Program-made: the position numbers and the translations under genes
Shown here: in pieces, positions 34,737-44,257 of the stretch
Layout of the letters: every line of letters starts with the position of its first letter
Position numbering within the stretch: the stretch's first letter is position 1
Notes under the pieces: generated by a model
The model's input: the letters and a program-made list of their open reading frames with translations, nothing else
Databases searched by the model: none
What the model was told of the DNA's origin: nothing
From: Paenibacillus bovis
GTDB lineage: Bacteria > Bacillota > Bacilli > Paenibacillales > Paenibacillaceae
NCBI RefSeq assembly: GCF_001421015.2
Contig: NZ_CP013023.1
Span: 2,039,501 to 2,103,500, forward strand
Direction: 5' to 3'
Length of the DNA stretch: 64,000 nucleotides

Positions 34737-36431
34737 TTAGCCTACTTTAAATTTGCTGACTGCTTCCTGCAGGGAAACAGCTTGTTCATTCAGCTCCTGC
34801 ATTACAGCTGCGTAAGCAAACATTTCCGAGGACTGGCGTTCTGTGTTTTTGGCGATGCCTTTGATATTGTTGAGTGCTTTCTGGGTAATCTCGGCGGTCT
34901 CATCGACAGAAGCGCTGACCTGCTCGGAGCTGGCAGACATCTCCTGGGTAGCGGCAGACGTAGATTGAACTGTCATATTCACCTGCTGCATCAGCTCGAC
35001 GAGCTGGTTAAACGCTTCGCCTGCCCGGTGCACCAGCTGGGTACCGGATTGTACTTCCTGGCTGACCCGGTTCATCGATTCAGTGGATTTCAGGGATTCT
35101 TCGCGAATCGATTGCAAAGCAGATTCGATCTGATGAGCAGCGCCACGCGATTGATCCGCCAGATTGCGTACTTCGGCAGCGACAACCGCGAATCCGCGTC
35201 CATGCTCACCCGCACGAGCTGCTTCGATTGAGGCATTCAGAGACAGCATCTGAATCTGCTTGGTAATCTCGCCAATAGAAAGCAGAATCTGGCTAATTGC
35301 TTCGGAACTGTCGATCAGTGTCTGTACAGACTGGCGTGTATCGGTAACGACCTGCTCTACCGATCCCATTTGCTGGATAGCATTCTGCGCCATATCATTA
35401 CCGGCAACAGCACTGTCCGAAGCTTGTCCGATCTGATCGGAGATATCCGCGGTAGAGGAAGCAATATGCTGGATACCGTTGGTGATTTCTTCCATGGCAC
35501 GGGCATTTTCGGTAGAAGAGGTAGCGATCATTGTACTGCCGCCTTCTATCGTTCCGATCGACTCAACGGAACTGTCGACCATTTTATGCATTTTGTTAAT
35601 TCGTGAAGTCAGCGCCTGGGTACCCATGGATACTTTTTCGGAGCTATCCAGAACATGGTTAACCATGGCGCGCAGATTTTCGGTCATCAGGCGGAAGCCA
35701 CGAGCGAGCTGGGCGATCTCATCACTTCCGGTCATTTTGATATCCTGCTGTAGATTACCTTCGGCTACGAGCCGGGTATGACGAACGAGTCTAGCGAGTG
35801 GCAGGGTGATCTTGCGACTGAATCGATAGGCAATCCAGAGACATACAGCGACAGATATAATGGCCATTAGCAGTGTCATCAGCACCAGATTACGGGTAAT
35901 GCCATCTACAAAGCTAGCATCCATACTGGCGGCTACAAGAATCGAGCTTCCCGGCACGCGGTAATAATAGGTGACATGCGAACCTGCATCCGTTGTATAC
36001 AGATCGGTCAGCAGCTTGCCGTCTTTCATCGCCTGCTGGATATTATCGCTTAGTTCAACAGCCTGTTCTTTTTTGAAATTTTTGGAGGCATTCGACAGTG
36101 CGGTTACGACGGCTTTGTCTTTGTCGACTCTCAGCACATACAGATTATCCAGCTCATACGCTTTGAGCTGGGAATCCAGATAAGTTTCCAGCTTCATCGT
36201 TTCTCCGCTGTTGCCCTGAGCAGACTGCATAACCTGCGTATTATCCAGTCCTTTCAAAATACCGTCCATCGCAATATTGAGCACCTGACGGAATTGTGGA
36301 ACGACATTGTTGTTGACCACTCCCCGGGTCATAACATAAAAGAAAATACTCATAACCAGACACACTGCAATAATCAGCAGGGCAAAGGTCACCATAATTT
36401 TACGGCTGATCGATTGATTAATTCGAAACAT
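34737..36431 (-). CDS. Methyl-accepting chemotaxis protein
   Basis: 564-residue transmembrane chemoreceptor. A first membrane helix (about 14-36), an extracellular sensor domain of about 150 residues with Tyr-rich [17 protein letters not shown] and [17 protein letters not shown] segments (single-Cache-like), a second helix (about 185-207), a HAMP domain and a long coiled signalling domain. The hairpin tip [30 protein letters not shown], which contacts CheA/CheW, is intact. The start at 36431 follows GAGAGGGG. The ligand is not predictable. No chemotaxis or flagellar genes are near, so it is an orphan receptor. Confidence 0.92.
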   Translation of the reverse strand: MFRINQSISRKIMVTFALLIIAVCLVMSIFFYVMTRGVVNNNVVPQFRQVLNIAMDGILKGLDNTQVMQSAQGNSGETMKLETYLDSQLKAYELDNLYVLRVDKDKAVVTALSNASKNFKKEQAVELSDNIQQAMKDGKLLTDLYTTDAGSHVTYYYRVPGSSILVAASMDASFVDGITRNLVLMTLLMAIISVAVCLWIAYRFSRKITLPLARLVRHTRLVAEGNLQQDIKMTGSDEIAQLARGFRLMTENLRAMVNHVLDSSEKVSMGTQALTSRINKMHKMVDSSVESIGTIEGGSTMIATSSTENARAMEEITNGIQHIASSTADISDQIGQASDSAVAGNDMAQNAIQQMGSVEQVVTDTRQSVQTLIDSSEAISQILLSIGEITKQIQMLSLNASIEAARAGEHGRGFAVVAAEVRNLADQSRGAAHQIESALQSIREESLKSTESMNRVSQEVQSGTQLVHRAGEAFNQLVELMQQVNMTVQSTSAATQEMSASSEQVSASVDETAEITQKALNNIKGIAKNTERQSSEMFAYAAVMQELNEQAVSLQEAVSKFKVG

Positions 36432-36926
36432 GCTGAATCCCCTCTCTATACCTAACAAGTCTGCAATTCGATAGTGAAATTCATCTGTAGATGATGGTCA
36501 CCCTTACGTTTGTCCCCTGACGTAACAATAACTAACGCGAATTTACGAATACATATTTTCCAGAAGTATAAAGACAAGATGTTATTTATATGTATGCTGT
36601 GTGAGTACCAAGTCCTGGTTTATCTGACTCCTTTCGACAATACAGTAAGCTTATAAATATCTAATGCTGCATATAAGGATGGAAAATGAATATTATAAGC
36701 AGATTGAACCATGATAAAAGGCATAAATTATTTCTTATTCTATATCAATTGACCGTTGTTTGAATAGGTATTTTTGCGTATACCTATCTAAAATTCTAAA
36801 AAAATATCAAAATAAGCAAAAATAAGGCGAAAAAACGTGATAAAGTATCACACAATTAACACTACTTGTTTACTTGGAATTGTGATAGAATAAAAACGAA
36901 AATAGACAGATAAAGGGGAGAACGTA
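36432..36926. other. Divergent region between the chemoreceptor gene and tcyP
   Basis: AT-rich, no gene. Contains ATAGGTAT (36764-36771) / ATACCTAT (36780-36787), a perfect 8-bp inverted repeat, and GTGATA-AAG-TATCAC (36837-36851), a small hairpin or operator, before the CymR-like site at 36857. I found no SigD-type promoter (TAAA-N15-GCCGATAA) for the chemoreceptor. Confidence 0.55.
36857..36891 (+). promoter_or_regulatory. CymR-like operator and -10 box of tcyP
   Basis: TAACAC (36857-36862) and TTGGAATT (36874-36881) frame a dyad similar to that before cysT (TAAYAC, 13-14 nt, GGAAWT in both). A -10 box TAGAAT (36886-36891) follows directly; the matching -35 position (36863-36868, TACTTG) is weak and lies inside the dyad, so a bound repressor would block polymerase. 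tcyP is a known CymR target in B. subtilis. Confidence 0.5.
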
Positions 36927-38324
36927 ATGCATGTATTTCTCGTTATACTTAATGTACTCATTCTGGCAGTACTGATCGGCGTGCTGATCTGGATGCAGAA
37001 GAAACATATTTCCTTTACAAAACGGGTATTCACCGGTCTGCTGCTCGGTATAGTATTCGGTGCAGCGATTCAATTGATCTACACGCCGGATTCCGAAGTC
37101 GTATCGGATTCAATGGAATGGTTCAGCCTGGTCGGTAATGGCTATGTAGGCCTGCTGCAAATGGTTGTTATTCCGCTGATTATGGTCTCGATCATTATGG
37201 CTATTCTCAAATTAAGTGGTCGCCAGAACCTGGGTAAAATCAGTGGTTCTATCCTGGCTGTGCTGCTGCTGACGACAGCGATTGCTTCCGCAGTAGGCAT
37301 CGCATCCGCACTCAGTTTTCATCTGACTGCAGAAGGTATGCCGGTTGGTCAGGTCGAGCAGGAACGCGGAGCGGCACTTCAGGAACGCCTTGGTGAAGTG
37401 CAGGATAAATCATTGCCGGCGCAGCTGCTGGAATTTATCCCGACCAATCCGTTTGAAGATATGACCGGAGCACGTCAATCGTCCACATTGGCTGTTGTTA
37501 TTTTCTCGGCTTTTGTAGGTGTAGCGGCTCTTGGATTTATGCGTAAAAATCCTGCCCAGGGTGAAGTATTCCGCAATCTGATGGAATCGATCTATGGGGT
37601 AGTAATGCGTATGGTAACTCTGATTCTGCGCCTGACTCCTTATGGAATCCTGGCGCTTATTACTAAAATGGTTGCAACGACAAGTGGTCATGATATTCTA
37701 AATCTGTTCAAATTCGTAGTCGCTTCTTATGTAGCGCTGATTGCGATGTTTGTGATTCATATGATTATTCTGGCTGTTAATGGACTCAATCCGCTCCAGT
37801 ATGTGAAGAAAATTATTCCTACTCTGACGTTTGCGTTTACTTCTCGTTCGAGTGCGGCAACAATTCCGCTGAACGTAGAGACACAAACCCGCAAACTGGG
37901 CGTGTCCGAAGGAATTGCCAACTTGTCCGCCAGCTTTGGTGCGACGATTGGACAAAATGGCTGTGCAGGGATTTACCCATCTATGCTGGCGATTATGATT
38001 GCACCGACAGTCGGTATTAATCCGCTGGATTGGCAGTTTATCCTGACACTGATCGCAGTAGTCACAATCAGTTCACTGGGTGTTGCAGGTGTTGGCGGTG
38101 GAGCTACTTTTGCCGCACTGATCGTGCTGTCCACGATGAACATGCCGGTAGCACTGGCAGGTCTGCTGATCTCCGTAGAACCGCTGATCGACATGGGACG
38201 TACTGCTCTAAATGTGAGCGGATCGATGACAGCCGGCCTGGTGAGCAGCCGTGTACTCAAGGAACATGACAAAGACGTCTATAACCACGAGGATCGCGAT
38301 CTGGATACCGCCGAAGCTTCCTGA
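36927..38324 (+). CDS. tcyP: L-cystine symporter TcyP
   Basis: Sodium/proton-coupled cystine uptake carrier of the dicarboxylate/amino-acid:cation symporter family. 465 residues, eight membrane helices plus re-entrant loops. It follows B. subtilis TcyP closely from memory: QKKHISFTKRVFTGLLLG, GNGYVGLLQMVVIPLIMVSII, the conserved TFAFTSRSSAATIPLNVE hairpin, GATIGQNGCAGIYPSMLAIM and AGVGGGATFAALIVLSTMN, ending ALNVSGSMTAGLVSSRVL. AAAGGGGAG precedes the ATG. It complements the sulfate operon as a second sulfur source. Confidence 0.94.
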   Translation: MHVFLVILNVLILAVLIGVLIWMQKKHISFTKRVFTGLLLGIVFGAAIQLIYTPDSEVVSDSMEWFSLVGNGYVGLLQMVVIPLIMVSIIMAILKLSGRQNLGKISGSILAVLLLTTAIASAVGIASALSFHLTAEGMPVGQVEQERGAALQERLGEVQDKSLPAQLLEFIPTNPFEDMTGARQSSTLAVVIFSAFVGVAALGFMRKNPAQGEVFRNLMESIYGVVMRMVTLILRLTPYGILALITKMVATTSGHDILNLFKFVVASYVALIAMFVIHMIILAVNGLNPLQYVKKIIPTLTFAFTSRSSAATIPLNVETQTRKLGVSEGIANLSASFGATIGQNGCAGIYPSMLAIMIAPTVGINPLDWQFILTLIAVVTISSLGVAGVGGGATFAALIVLSTMNMPVALAGLLISVEPLIDMGRTALNVSGSMTAGLVSSRVLKEHDKDVYNHEDRDLDTAEAS

Positions 38325-38361
38325 TTATGAAATTAGTCTCGTACACCGAAATATAACAGCG

Positions 38362-38412
38362 AACAGGCATGCCATACGCATCCGATGATGCAGCGGGCAT
38401 GCCTGTTTTTTT
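38362..38412 (+). terminator. Terminator after tcyP
   Basis: AACAGGCATGCC (38362-38373) pairs perfectly with GGCATGCCTGTT (38396-38407), followed by a run of T. Confidence 0.87.
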
Positions 38413-38551
38413 ATGATCATCTAACGGATTCTCTCTGGAATCCATCGCAAAAAAAGAAGACAGGCTGTGTGTACAAAAAGGAACTGTTTTCCATAATATG
38501 TTGGCAATGTAGTATTCCTGTGATAAAGTAGAACAGGTTTTCAACAATATT

Positions 38552-38588
38552 CCGCGGTTCGTAACCATCCCGCGTTATCAAAACTAGG
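38552..38588 (+). ncRNA. preQ1-I riboswitch
   Basis: Stem CGCGG (38553-38557) / CCGCG (38570-38574), the conserved loop start TTC, the CCC before the closing strand, then an A-rich tail AAAACTAGG (38580-38588) that forms the pseudoknot. This fits the preQ1-I aptamer. The tail runs into the AGGGGG ribosome binding site of the gene at 38600, which implies translational repression when preQ1 binds. The downstream gene is a queuosine-precursor transporter, as expected. Confidence 0.85.
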
Positions 38589-38599
38589 GGGAAAGAGTA

Positions 38600-39361
38600 G
38601 TGCTTAACAATATAGAGTGGGGTATTTTATTTGTTATTGTGAATTATGCGTTATTCACAATCTGTTATCGATTATTTGGGATCAAAGGATTATATGGCTG
38701 GATTGCAATCGCAGCGATTCTCGCCAATATTCAGGTAATCAAAACGATCGAACTGCTGGGAATCGTAACGACACTCGGTAATACGATGTATGTCAGCATG
38801 TATCTGGCAAGCGACTTACTGAATGAACGATTTGGCCCGCGTGTAGCCCGCAAAGCAGTATGGTTCGGCTTTTTCACTTTGATAGTAACGACAATAGTGA
38901 TGCGGATGGCGATTGGTTTTGATGTGGCACCTGGAGTCGATATTTCCCAGGATGCACAAAATGCCTTGCAAATGATCTTTGGTCCGCTGTCGATTCTGCT
39001 TATCGCGAGTCTGTCCGCTTATCTGGTCAGCCAGTTTCTCGATGTCCGCTTGTATAAATGGCTGCGCCGTCGTTTTCCGGCTCCGCACCAGCTGTGGATT
39101 CGCAATAACGGGAGTACGATGATCAGTTCGTTTGTCGATACGCTGATCTTTTGCAGTATTGCTTTTCTCGGTATGTATGAATGGTCGGTATGGATCGAGA
39201 TTTTCCTGACAACCTATGTACTCAAATTCCTGCTTACCGCTGCAGGTACGCCGTTCCTTTATCTGGCCCGCAGTTTCAAGGTGCATGAAGAAGATGTGCC
39301 GCAGTTGATTCAGCCGCAGGCAGCTGCAGGAGAAGAGTCGGCAGCCAAGCCGACAGTCTGA
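38600..39361 (+). CDS. Queuosine precursor transporter (YhhQ/VUT family)
   Basis: 253-residue membrane protein, about six helices, of the YhhQ/DUF165 family that imports preQ0/preQ1 or queuine for tRNA modification. Family features are NIQVIKTIELLGIVTTLGNTMYVSMYLASDLLNERFG, ISQDAQNALQMIFGPLSILLIASLSAYLVSQFLDVRLY, then NNGSTMISSFVDTLIF. The start is GTG at 38600, seven nt after AGGGGG, which is also the tail of the preQ1-I riboswitch. The riboswitch gives independent support for the substrate. Single-gene unit. Confidence 0.93.
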   Translation: MLNNIEWGILFVIVNYALFTICYRLFGIKGLYGWIAIAAILANIQVIKTIELLGIVTTLGNTMYVSMYLASDLLNERFGPRVARKAVWFGFFTLIVTTIVMRMAIGFDVAPGVDISQDAQNALQMIFGPLSILLIASLSAYLVSQFLDVRLYKWLRRRFPAPHQLWIRNNGSTMISSFVDTLIFCSIAFLGMYEWSVWIEIFLTTYVLKFLLTAAGTPFLYLARSFKVHEEDVPQLIQPQAAAGEESAAKPTV

Positions 39362-39503
39362 TACGGCGTCTTTTTCAGCGACGCAGCAAGCGGCTGCTTA
39401 TCCAGCTGGGCCAGCGACAATCTAGAGCGGCTTCTGCTGGAATGCATCCTTCTACTTCTGGATAGACAGTTCTGCGAATCTGGAAGAATCGAATATCAAA
39501 ATT

Positions 39504-39551
39504 AAAAAGACATGTTACGGTCTATCTTTCTTGACCATAACATGTCTTTTT
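39504..39551. terminator. Bidirectional terminator between the queuosine transporter and the M24 peptidase
   Basis: AAAAAGACATGTTA pairs with TAACATGTCTTTTT, extended by a GGTC/GACC pair, between convergent genes. Confidence 0.87.
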
Positions 39552-39600
39552 GATTTTGTTCAGCTGCTGTTGCCACTTGATATTTCAGCGACAGGCTAAC

Positions 39601-40689
39601 TTAGCCGATAACCGTCAATTCTTTGGGGAAAGAGGACAGTACATCGACACCATCGGCAGTAACGATTACATCATCTTCGATCCGTACGCCGCAATGTCCC
39701 GGTACATAGATACCCGGCTCAACCGTGAATAATACGCCTTCTTCCAGTACATTTTCATTGCCGCCGTGAACCGATGGATATTCATGGGTGTCCATACCGA
39801 GTCCATGTCCAAGACGATGAATAAAGCGTGAACCATAGCCAGCTTCGGTAATTACATCACGAGCAGCTTTGTCGATCGAGGCAAAAGTAACACCCGGGCG
39901 CGTAGCACGAATCGCCGCTTCATTGGCAGCCAATACCGTATTGTAGATCCGTTTGGCTTCTTCATCGACTTCACCGATCGCAAAGGTGCGGGTAATATCC
40001 GAAGCATACCCATTATAAAACAGCCCGAGGTCAAACATCACCAGTTCGCCTGCTGCCAGTTTGCGTGTTCCCGGTACACCATGCGGCAAAGCCGTATTCG
40101 GTCCGGACAATACCATAGTGTCAAAAGCAGGTTTTTCCGCGCCCAGCTTTTTCATCTGGTATTCCAGCTCGGCAACCAATTCAATCTCGGTAATACCAAT
40201 TTTGACGCTGGACAATCCGCGACGCAGTACTTCTTCGATCTTCAAAATAGATTCTCTCATCCGCTCTACTTCTTCCGGCGATTTGCGTGAACGCATACTG
40301 TTCAGTATATTGCCTGCATCGATATACGAAGTTGCATTCAGTTCCGCAGACAGCTGTTCAAAGCGCGCGACAGATAAATGTTCCTTTTCCAGACCAAGAT
40401 TGCCTACATTGCCATTGATGCAGTGCTTGAGACGAATATACGGATTATCCGTATCCGTATGGGTCTCGATTCGTTCTATACTGGATACGCTGCGTGCTTT
40501 GTCTGCGTCCAGCGCTGGCAGCAGCATAAAAGCTTCCTCTCCATCCGGAATAAACAATCCCAGAAAACGTTCATGCGGATCGCTCGCAAAACCGGTCAGA
40601 TAATATACATGCTTGGGATCGGTAATCAGCAGGCTGTCTATGCCGGCTTCTCTCATTAATCCACGCAGGGTGGCAATTCTGTCATCCAT
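39601..40689 (-). CDS. M24 family Xaa-Pro dipeptidase-like aminopeptidase
   Basis: 362-residue cytosolic metallopeptidase that probably cleaves Xaa-Pro dipeptides or N-terminal Xaa-Pro bonds. The creatinase-like N-terminal domain (1-130) has DPKHVYYLTGFASDPHERFLGLFIP; the pita-bread domain has the five metal ligands Asp220, Asp231, His295, Glu324 and Glu338 in MFDLGLFYNGYASD, GHGLGMDTHEYP, FTVEPGIY and GVRIEDDV. GAGGAG precedes the ATG. Resembles PepQ/YqhT types; the exact specificity is open. Single-gene unit. Confidence 0.92.
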   Translation of the reverse strand: MDDRIATLRGLMREAGIDSLLITDPKHVYYLTGFASDPHERFLGLFIPDGEEAFMLLPALDADKARSVSSIERIETHTDTDNPYIRLKHCINGNVGNLGLEKEHLSVARFEQLSAELNATSYIDAGNILNSMRSRKSPEEVERMRESILKIEEVLRRGLSSVKIGITEIELVAELEYQMKKLGAEKPAFDTMVLSGPNTALPHGVPGTRKLAAGELVMFDLGLFYNGYASDITRTFAIGEVDEEAKRIYNTVLAANEAAIRATRPGVTFASIDKAARDVITEAGYGSRFIHRLGHGLGMDTHEYPSVHGGNENVLEEGVLFTVEPGIYVPGHCGVRIEDDVIVTADGVDVLSSFPKELTVIG

Positions 40690-40931
40690 ATGTGCAGCTC
40701 CTCATCATTATAAAATAGTCTAAAAGTGGTGCAAATCCTGTTATATCATTACCCGCAGCGGGTTTTGTCACTCTTTCTATTGTAGCGGTTAATCCGGCTC
40801 AGGAAAAGCAGGTAGCATGATTCACTGGGGGAGGGGCAGAGAATAGAATAGTAATTATGCTATAATAACCCCCGGAAGAAATCGAACCGGCGCGAGTACA
40901 GAATACAGCCAAAGGGAAGGGAGGAACAAGG

Positions 40932-41360
40932 ATGAGACTGATTCCCGAAAAGACCCCTTTTCGCATATCCACTACGGATCTGGAAGTGAAGTATACCGAA
41001 TCGGGCGGCGTGATCATCCGTCTGGATGTACAGACACTGGATGATGCTATCCATCATCGTTATCGCGAAATTCAATTGAAATTCACTACAGTGGCTGAAC
41101 TGAGATGTATCACCTTGAACCTGTTTGAACAGTATGCGGGGAATATCGATATATCGCTTCCGGAGGGAGAAGGGATAACTTACTGGGAACAATATGGTTA
41201 TCCTTCTGACTCAGGATTGTATCAAGTCATTCCTTCCACGATTCTGGAGGAAAAGGAAAAGCTTTTCGACCCTCACAGCAGACTGAACCTGCGCCATTAT
41301 CTAATTGCAGGCTACGACAGTTACATAGAAATTATCGCTTCCGGTTATAGTCAAGAATAG
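40932..41360 (+). CDS. Conserved-looking hypothetical protein next to a VOC protein
   Basis: 142 residues, soluble, mixed alpha/beta, no signal peptide. I do not recognise a family. Acidic and Tyr-rich; the C-terminal part reads RHYLIAGYDSYIEIIASGY. GGGAGG lies well before the ATG, and the VOC gene starts 14 nt after its stop, so they form a two-gene operon. It may bind or modify the same ligand as its neighbour, but nothing visible proves that. Confidence 0.75.
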   Translation: MRLIPEKTPFRISTTDLEVKYTESGGVIIRLDVQTLDDAIHHRYREIQLKFTTVAELRCITLNLFEQYAGNIDISLPEGEGITYWEQYGYPSDSGLYQVIPSTILEEKEKLFDPHSRLNLRHYLIAGYDSYIEIIASGYSQE

Positions 41361-41374
41361 GGAGGTTTTCACAC

Positions 41375-41797
41375 ATGAATCAGTCTATTGTTCATATTGC
41401 TCTGGTCGTTCACGATTATGATGAAGCTATCGAGTTTTATACAAAAAAATTAAATTTTACGCTTATCGAAGATATTTACCAGCCTGAGCAGGAAAAGCGC
41501 TGGGTGGTTGTCGCTCCTCCCGGCTCTACGGGCACCACGATCCTGCTGGCGCGCGCGTCTAAACCTGAACAAGAGCCTTTTATTGGTAATCAGGCAGGCG
41601 GACGGGTGTTTCTGTTTTTGAATACAGATGATTTCTGGAGAGATTATCATGCCATGCTAGCTCAAGGGATCCATTTTGTGCGAGAACCCAAAGAGCAAGA
41701 TTACGGAATGGTTGCCGTCTTCGAGGACCTCTACGGCAATCTATGGGATTTACTGCAATTAAACGAAGATCACCCTATCGCCAGACGATTGGGATAA
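41375..41797 (+). CDS. VOC (glyoxalase/bleomycin-resistance) family protein
   Basis: 140-residue two-module vicinal-oxygen-chelate fold. VHIALVVHDYDEAIEFYTKKLNF opens the first module and DYGMVAVFEDLYGNLWDLLQL closes the second, carrying the usual metal-ligand positions (His near residue 7, Glu/Asp near the end). AGGGAGG precedes the ATG. The reaction cannot be told; relatives include glyoxalase, dioxygenases and antibiotic-binding proteins. Co-transcribed with the hypothetical gene upstream. Confidence 0.87.
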   Translation: MNQSIVHIALVVHDYDEAIEFYTKKLNFTLIEDIYQPEQEKRWVVVAPPGSTGTTILLARASKPEQEPFIGNQAGGRVFLFLNTDDFWRDYHAMLAQGIHFVREPKEQDYGMVAVFEDLYGNLWDLLQLNEDHPIARRLG

Positions 41798-41855
41798 TTG
41801 CAGAATGCCGATATAATGTATCTGCGAAGCAGTAGATTATCCGTATACAATAAAC

Positions 41856-41884
41856 AGCCCACCTGTTGTGATATAAGGTGGGCT
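41856..41884. terminator. Terminator between the VOC gene and the DinB-like gene
   Basis: AGCCCACCT (41856-41864) and AGGTGGGCT (41876-41884) form a perfect 9-bp stem between convergent genes; the T-tract is short. Confidence 0.75.
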
Positions 41885-41916
41885 ATTTGCAGATTTGAAA
41901 ATAAAAGGAACAAAGA

Positions 41917-42435
41917 TTAATCGGCAGCGGTCAGCGCTGCATGGATTTCTTTCATTTGTTCCAGATGACGCTGCTCGTGAAGACCGATAAATTCATTCCA
42001 TTCCTCCAGAGTCAACGGGCCAAATACCGGATGATTCATCGTTTTAAGATGCAGATCTTCGCTGCTCGCTGTCTGGATCGTCTCTTCCAGACGACTGCGT
42101 GAACGATCCAGCCGGGCACGAAGTTCAGTGAGTGTCAAATGCTTGTCTGCCGGTACCATGGCAGGTGGTGCAGGGATATGACGTGAACGATCCAGGGTCA
42201 GATGGAAAGACGGAGTAGCTGTCGCACCGGAGACCGGAGCCGGTGTCGGCTCATCTTGCTGAATAGTATGTGCCAGCCGATCGGTAATGGCAGTCTCCAT
42301 CAAATACAGATGCTCCATAACCTGGGCGATAGTCCATTGGTCAGGACGGGCATGTTCATTTAATATCGGCTCATCCAGTGAACCGGCAAAATTCCATATT
42401 TGTTCGCGGACTTTGATTGTATTGGGATGCAGCAT
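41917..42435 (-). CDS. DinB/YfiT-like four-helix protein
   Basis: 172 residues of the DinB-like superfamily, small metal-binding four-helix bundles often acting as thiol transferases (bacillithiol- or mycothiol-dependent). Helix 2 has QWTIAQVMEHLYLMETAI with the first His ligand, and the C-terminal helix has FIGLHEQRHLEQMKEI with two more. The start at 42435 is set by AAAGGAGG; a 77-codon upstream extension is unsupported. A Pro/Ala-rich loop separates helices. The substrate is unknown. Confidence 0.87.
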   Translation of the reverse strand: MLHPNTIKVREQIWNFAGSLDEPILNEHARPDQWTIAQVMEHLYLMETAITDRLAHTIQQDEPTPAPVSGATATPSFHLTLDRSRHIPAPPAMVPADKHLTLTELRARLDRSRSRLEETIQTASSEDLHLKTMNHPVFGPLTLEEWNEFIGLHEQRHLEQMKEIHAALTAAD

Positions 42436-42751
42436 AAGTGTAGCCTCCTTTGATAAATAAACGCGGTAGTATGGATTTCGGAAAATGTAATACCTTTTGC
42501 AAAAGGATACAGGGAAAAGGAAACGCAGGCTGTGAAAAGGATATCGCCCAGCTAAAGCGAAAATAATAATCATCCTGATCTTACATACTTGTACAAGCTG
42601 ATTTTGCATGAAACATAACGATTGTACAATGATAAAAATCGCGATGTCATTATTTATCCGGTACAATAATTCAGAATAGCTCTCAAGCGGGTAATAATAG
42701 CCTAGCCACCATTATGGAGAAGCAGATCAACAGATTGAAAGGGGTAAAAAG
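42436..42751. other. Divergent region between the DinB-like gene and the DUF4261 operon
   Basis: No gene. AT-rich in the half nearer the DUF4261 gene, with possible promoter boxes TTGTAC near 42623 and TACAAT near 42662 but poor spacing. GAAAGGGG precedes the next gene. Confidence 0.4.
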
Positions 42752-43732
42752 ATGAGACCAACAAATTCAAATCAACCGGACCCGGAAGAACAGCAGCGTC
42801 TTGAACAGGATTATGGCTATGCGGCTATTTATACGGCGAAGCTGCTATACAAGCAAAAACCGGTAATCGATCGTGAAGCACTATATGCCAAAATACAGGA
42901 ATATACCGGTCCGCTGAATACAGCAGACGATCTGGAGGGACAGGAAGAGACACTGGCAGTCTGGGAAGCCCGTGAATCGGTCAATGAAAACGGAGATTCA
43001 CAGGAGCAGCTGGAAGATCATTATCATTTCTTTCATCTGAATCATACCCTGGAGTATCAGGAAGGTCCCATGCCTGTCCAGACGGTATTGATGCCTTCCG
43101 GAAATAGCATACGTCCCGAGGAATATGAGACAGCGATCCAGCAATCCTGGCACTGGCCGGAAGTAGCAGATACGCTGGCTGGCTGCTCTTACGAGATGAT
43201 TCTTACCGATATGATGGCACGTGGGATGCCGCATCAGCGCAGACTGCCGCTGTTCAATCATGTGCTGCGTGCGATTCTCGAAGTAGCTCCCTGTGATGCT
43301 GTGTATTACAAGGAAAGTGACAAACTGATAGATCCGCAGGCATTACTCGAAGCATTCAGTCAGGGACATGAGCTGTATGGCGCTTTGAATATTCGCCTGT
43401 ACAATATCCAGTCGGATAACGAACGCCGGGAAATGGTTATGGACAGCCGCGGACTGGCTGCACTGGGTGTACCGGATGTGCAGTGTCACTTTTATGATAT
43501 CGAACCGGCAGAAGTGGCGCAGTTTCTGATGAATACCGCCGAGTATCTGTATCATCAGGGCGATATTATAGCAGACGGCGAGACGATCGGTATGCATGAG
43601 AATCAGCGCTGGAAAGTGGAACACCAGTATTCGCTGGTCGGACCGCGCCGGGTCGTACTGGACGTTGATCCGGGCGAAGCCTATTATGCAGGGATGCAGG
43701 AGTCCAATCGGTCTTCCCGCAGTCAGGGATAG
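42752..43732 (+). CDS. DUF4261-type domain protein
   Basis: 326-residue cytosolic protein of unknown function. The C-terminal two thirds resemble DUF4261 as I remember it: RLPLFNHVLRAILEVAPCDAVYYKESDKLI, NIRLYN, MVMDSRGLAALGVPDVQCHFYDIEP and DGETIGMHENQRW. The N-terminal ~90 residues are acidic and Gln/Glu-rich. GAAAGGGG precedes the ATG. It opens a three-gene operon (8-nt and 19-nt gaps). DUF4261 proteins sometimes occur near polymorphic toxins, but no toxin is visible here. Confidence 0.75.
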   Translation: MRPTNSNQPDPEEQQRLEQDYGYAAIYTAKLLYKQKPVIDREALYAKIQEYTGPLNTADDLEGQEETLAVWEARESVNENGDSQEQLEDHYHFFHLNHTLEYQEGPMPVQTVLMPSGNSIRPEEYETAIQQSWHWPEVADTLAGCSYEMILTDMMARGMPHQRRLPLFNHVLRAILEVAPCDAVYYKESDKLIDPQALLEAFSQGHELYGALNIRLYNIQSDNERREMVMDSRGLAALGVPDVQCHFYDIEPAEVAQFLMNTAEYLYHQGDIIADGETIGMHENQRWKVEHQYSLVGPRRVVLDVDPGEAYYAGMQESNRSSRSQG

Positions 43733-43740
43733 GCAGCAGC

Positions 43741-44238
43741 ATGGAATATTACAGATTGCGCTTTGAAGAAAGCGATGAGAATTACTACTTTGAAATTGAC
43801 GACGATCGTAATGTGCTGCGTCAGGTAATTGAGGATGAGGAGCACTGGGTGGTCTCCAGCCGTCCGGATGAGGAACTTCATTTCTGCCTGTATGAACAGG
43901 ATTTTGATCAGAGCATGGATGGCGCGGACGGAGAAGACATTTCACGGGAACAATTTGAACAGGTGTGGGCGCAGGCTATGCAGCCGTATCGCAAAGGCTG
44001 GGAACGTGTCAAATCGCATTACAAGCCCGGTGATAAGGTGACCGGAGTCGTCGAAGTGAGCTATCCACAGGGAATTATTTTGAGTTTGCCCAATGATGCT
44101 TTTGGTATTGTAGCTGACGATGAATGCGCCCAGTTTGTTCCGGTAGAGCATCGTTATCCCGGACATATGCTCAAGACTGTGGTGACCGGATTCGATGAAG
44201 TCAACGATTGGGTGAAGCTGTCCTGTCGTCCGGGCTGA
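43741..44238 (+). CDS. Unknown protein with C-terminal S1-like/OB segment
   Basis: 165 residues. The first 90 are acidic and Tyr/Glu/Asp-rich (FEESDENYYFEIDDDRNVLRQV), resembling nothing I recognise. The last 65, starting HYKPGDKVTGVVEVSYPQGIILSLPNDAFGIV and ending TGFDEVNDWVKLSC, resemble an S1-type OB fold that may bind nucleic acid. It sits 8 nt after the DUF4261 gene and is surely co-transcribed with it. Confidence 0.72.
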   Translation: MEYYRLRFEESDENYYFEIDDDRNVLRQVIEDEEHWVVSSRPDEELHFCLYEQDFDQSMDGADGEDISREQFEQVWAQAMQPYRKGWERVKSHYKPGDKVTGVVEVSYPQGIILSLPNDAFGIVADDECAQFVPVEHRYPGHMLKTVVTGFDEVNDWVKLSCRPG

Positions 44239-44257
44239 TTTCAAAAGGGGGATTTAT

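Noticed and set aside
36432..36560. SigD-type promoter for the chemoreceptor
   Set aside because: No TAAA-N15-GCCGATAA-like pair could be found on the minus strand.
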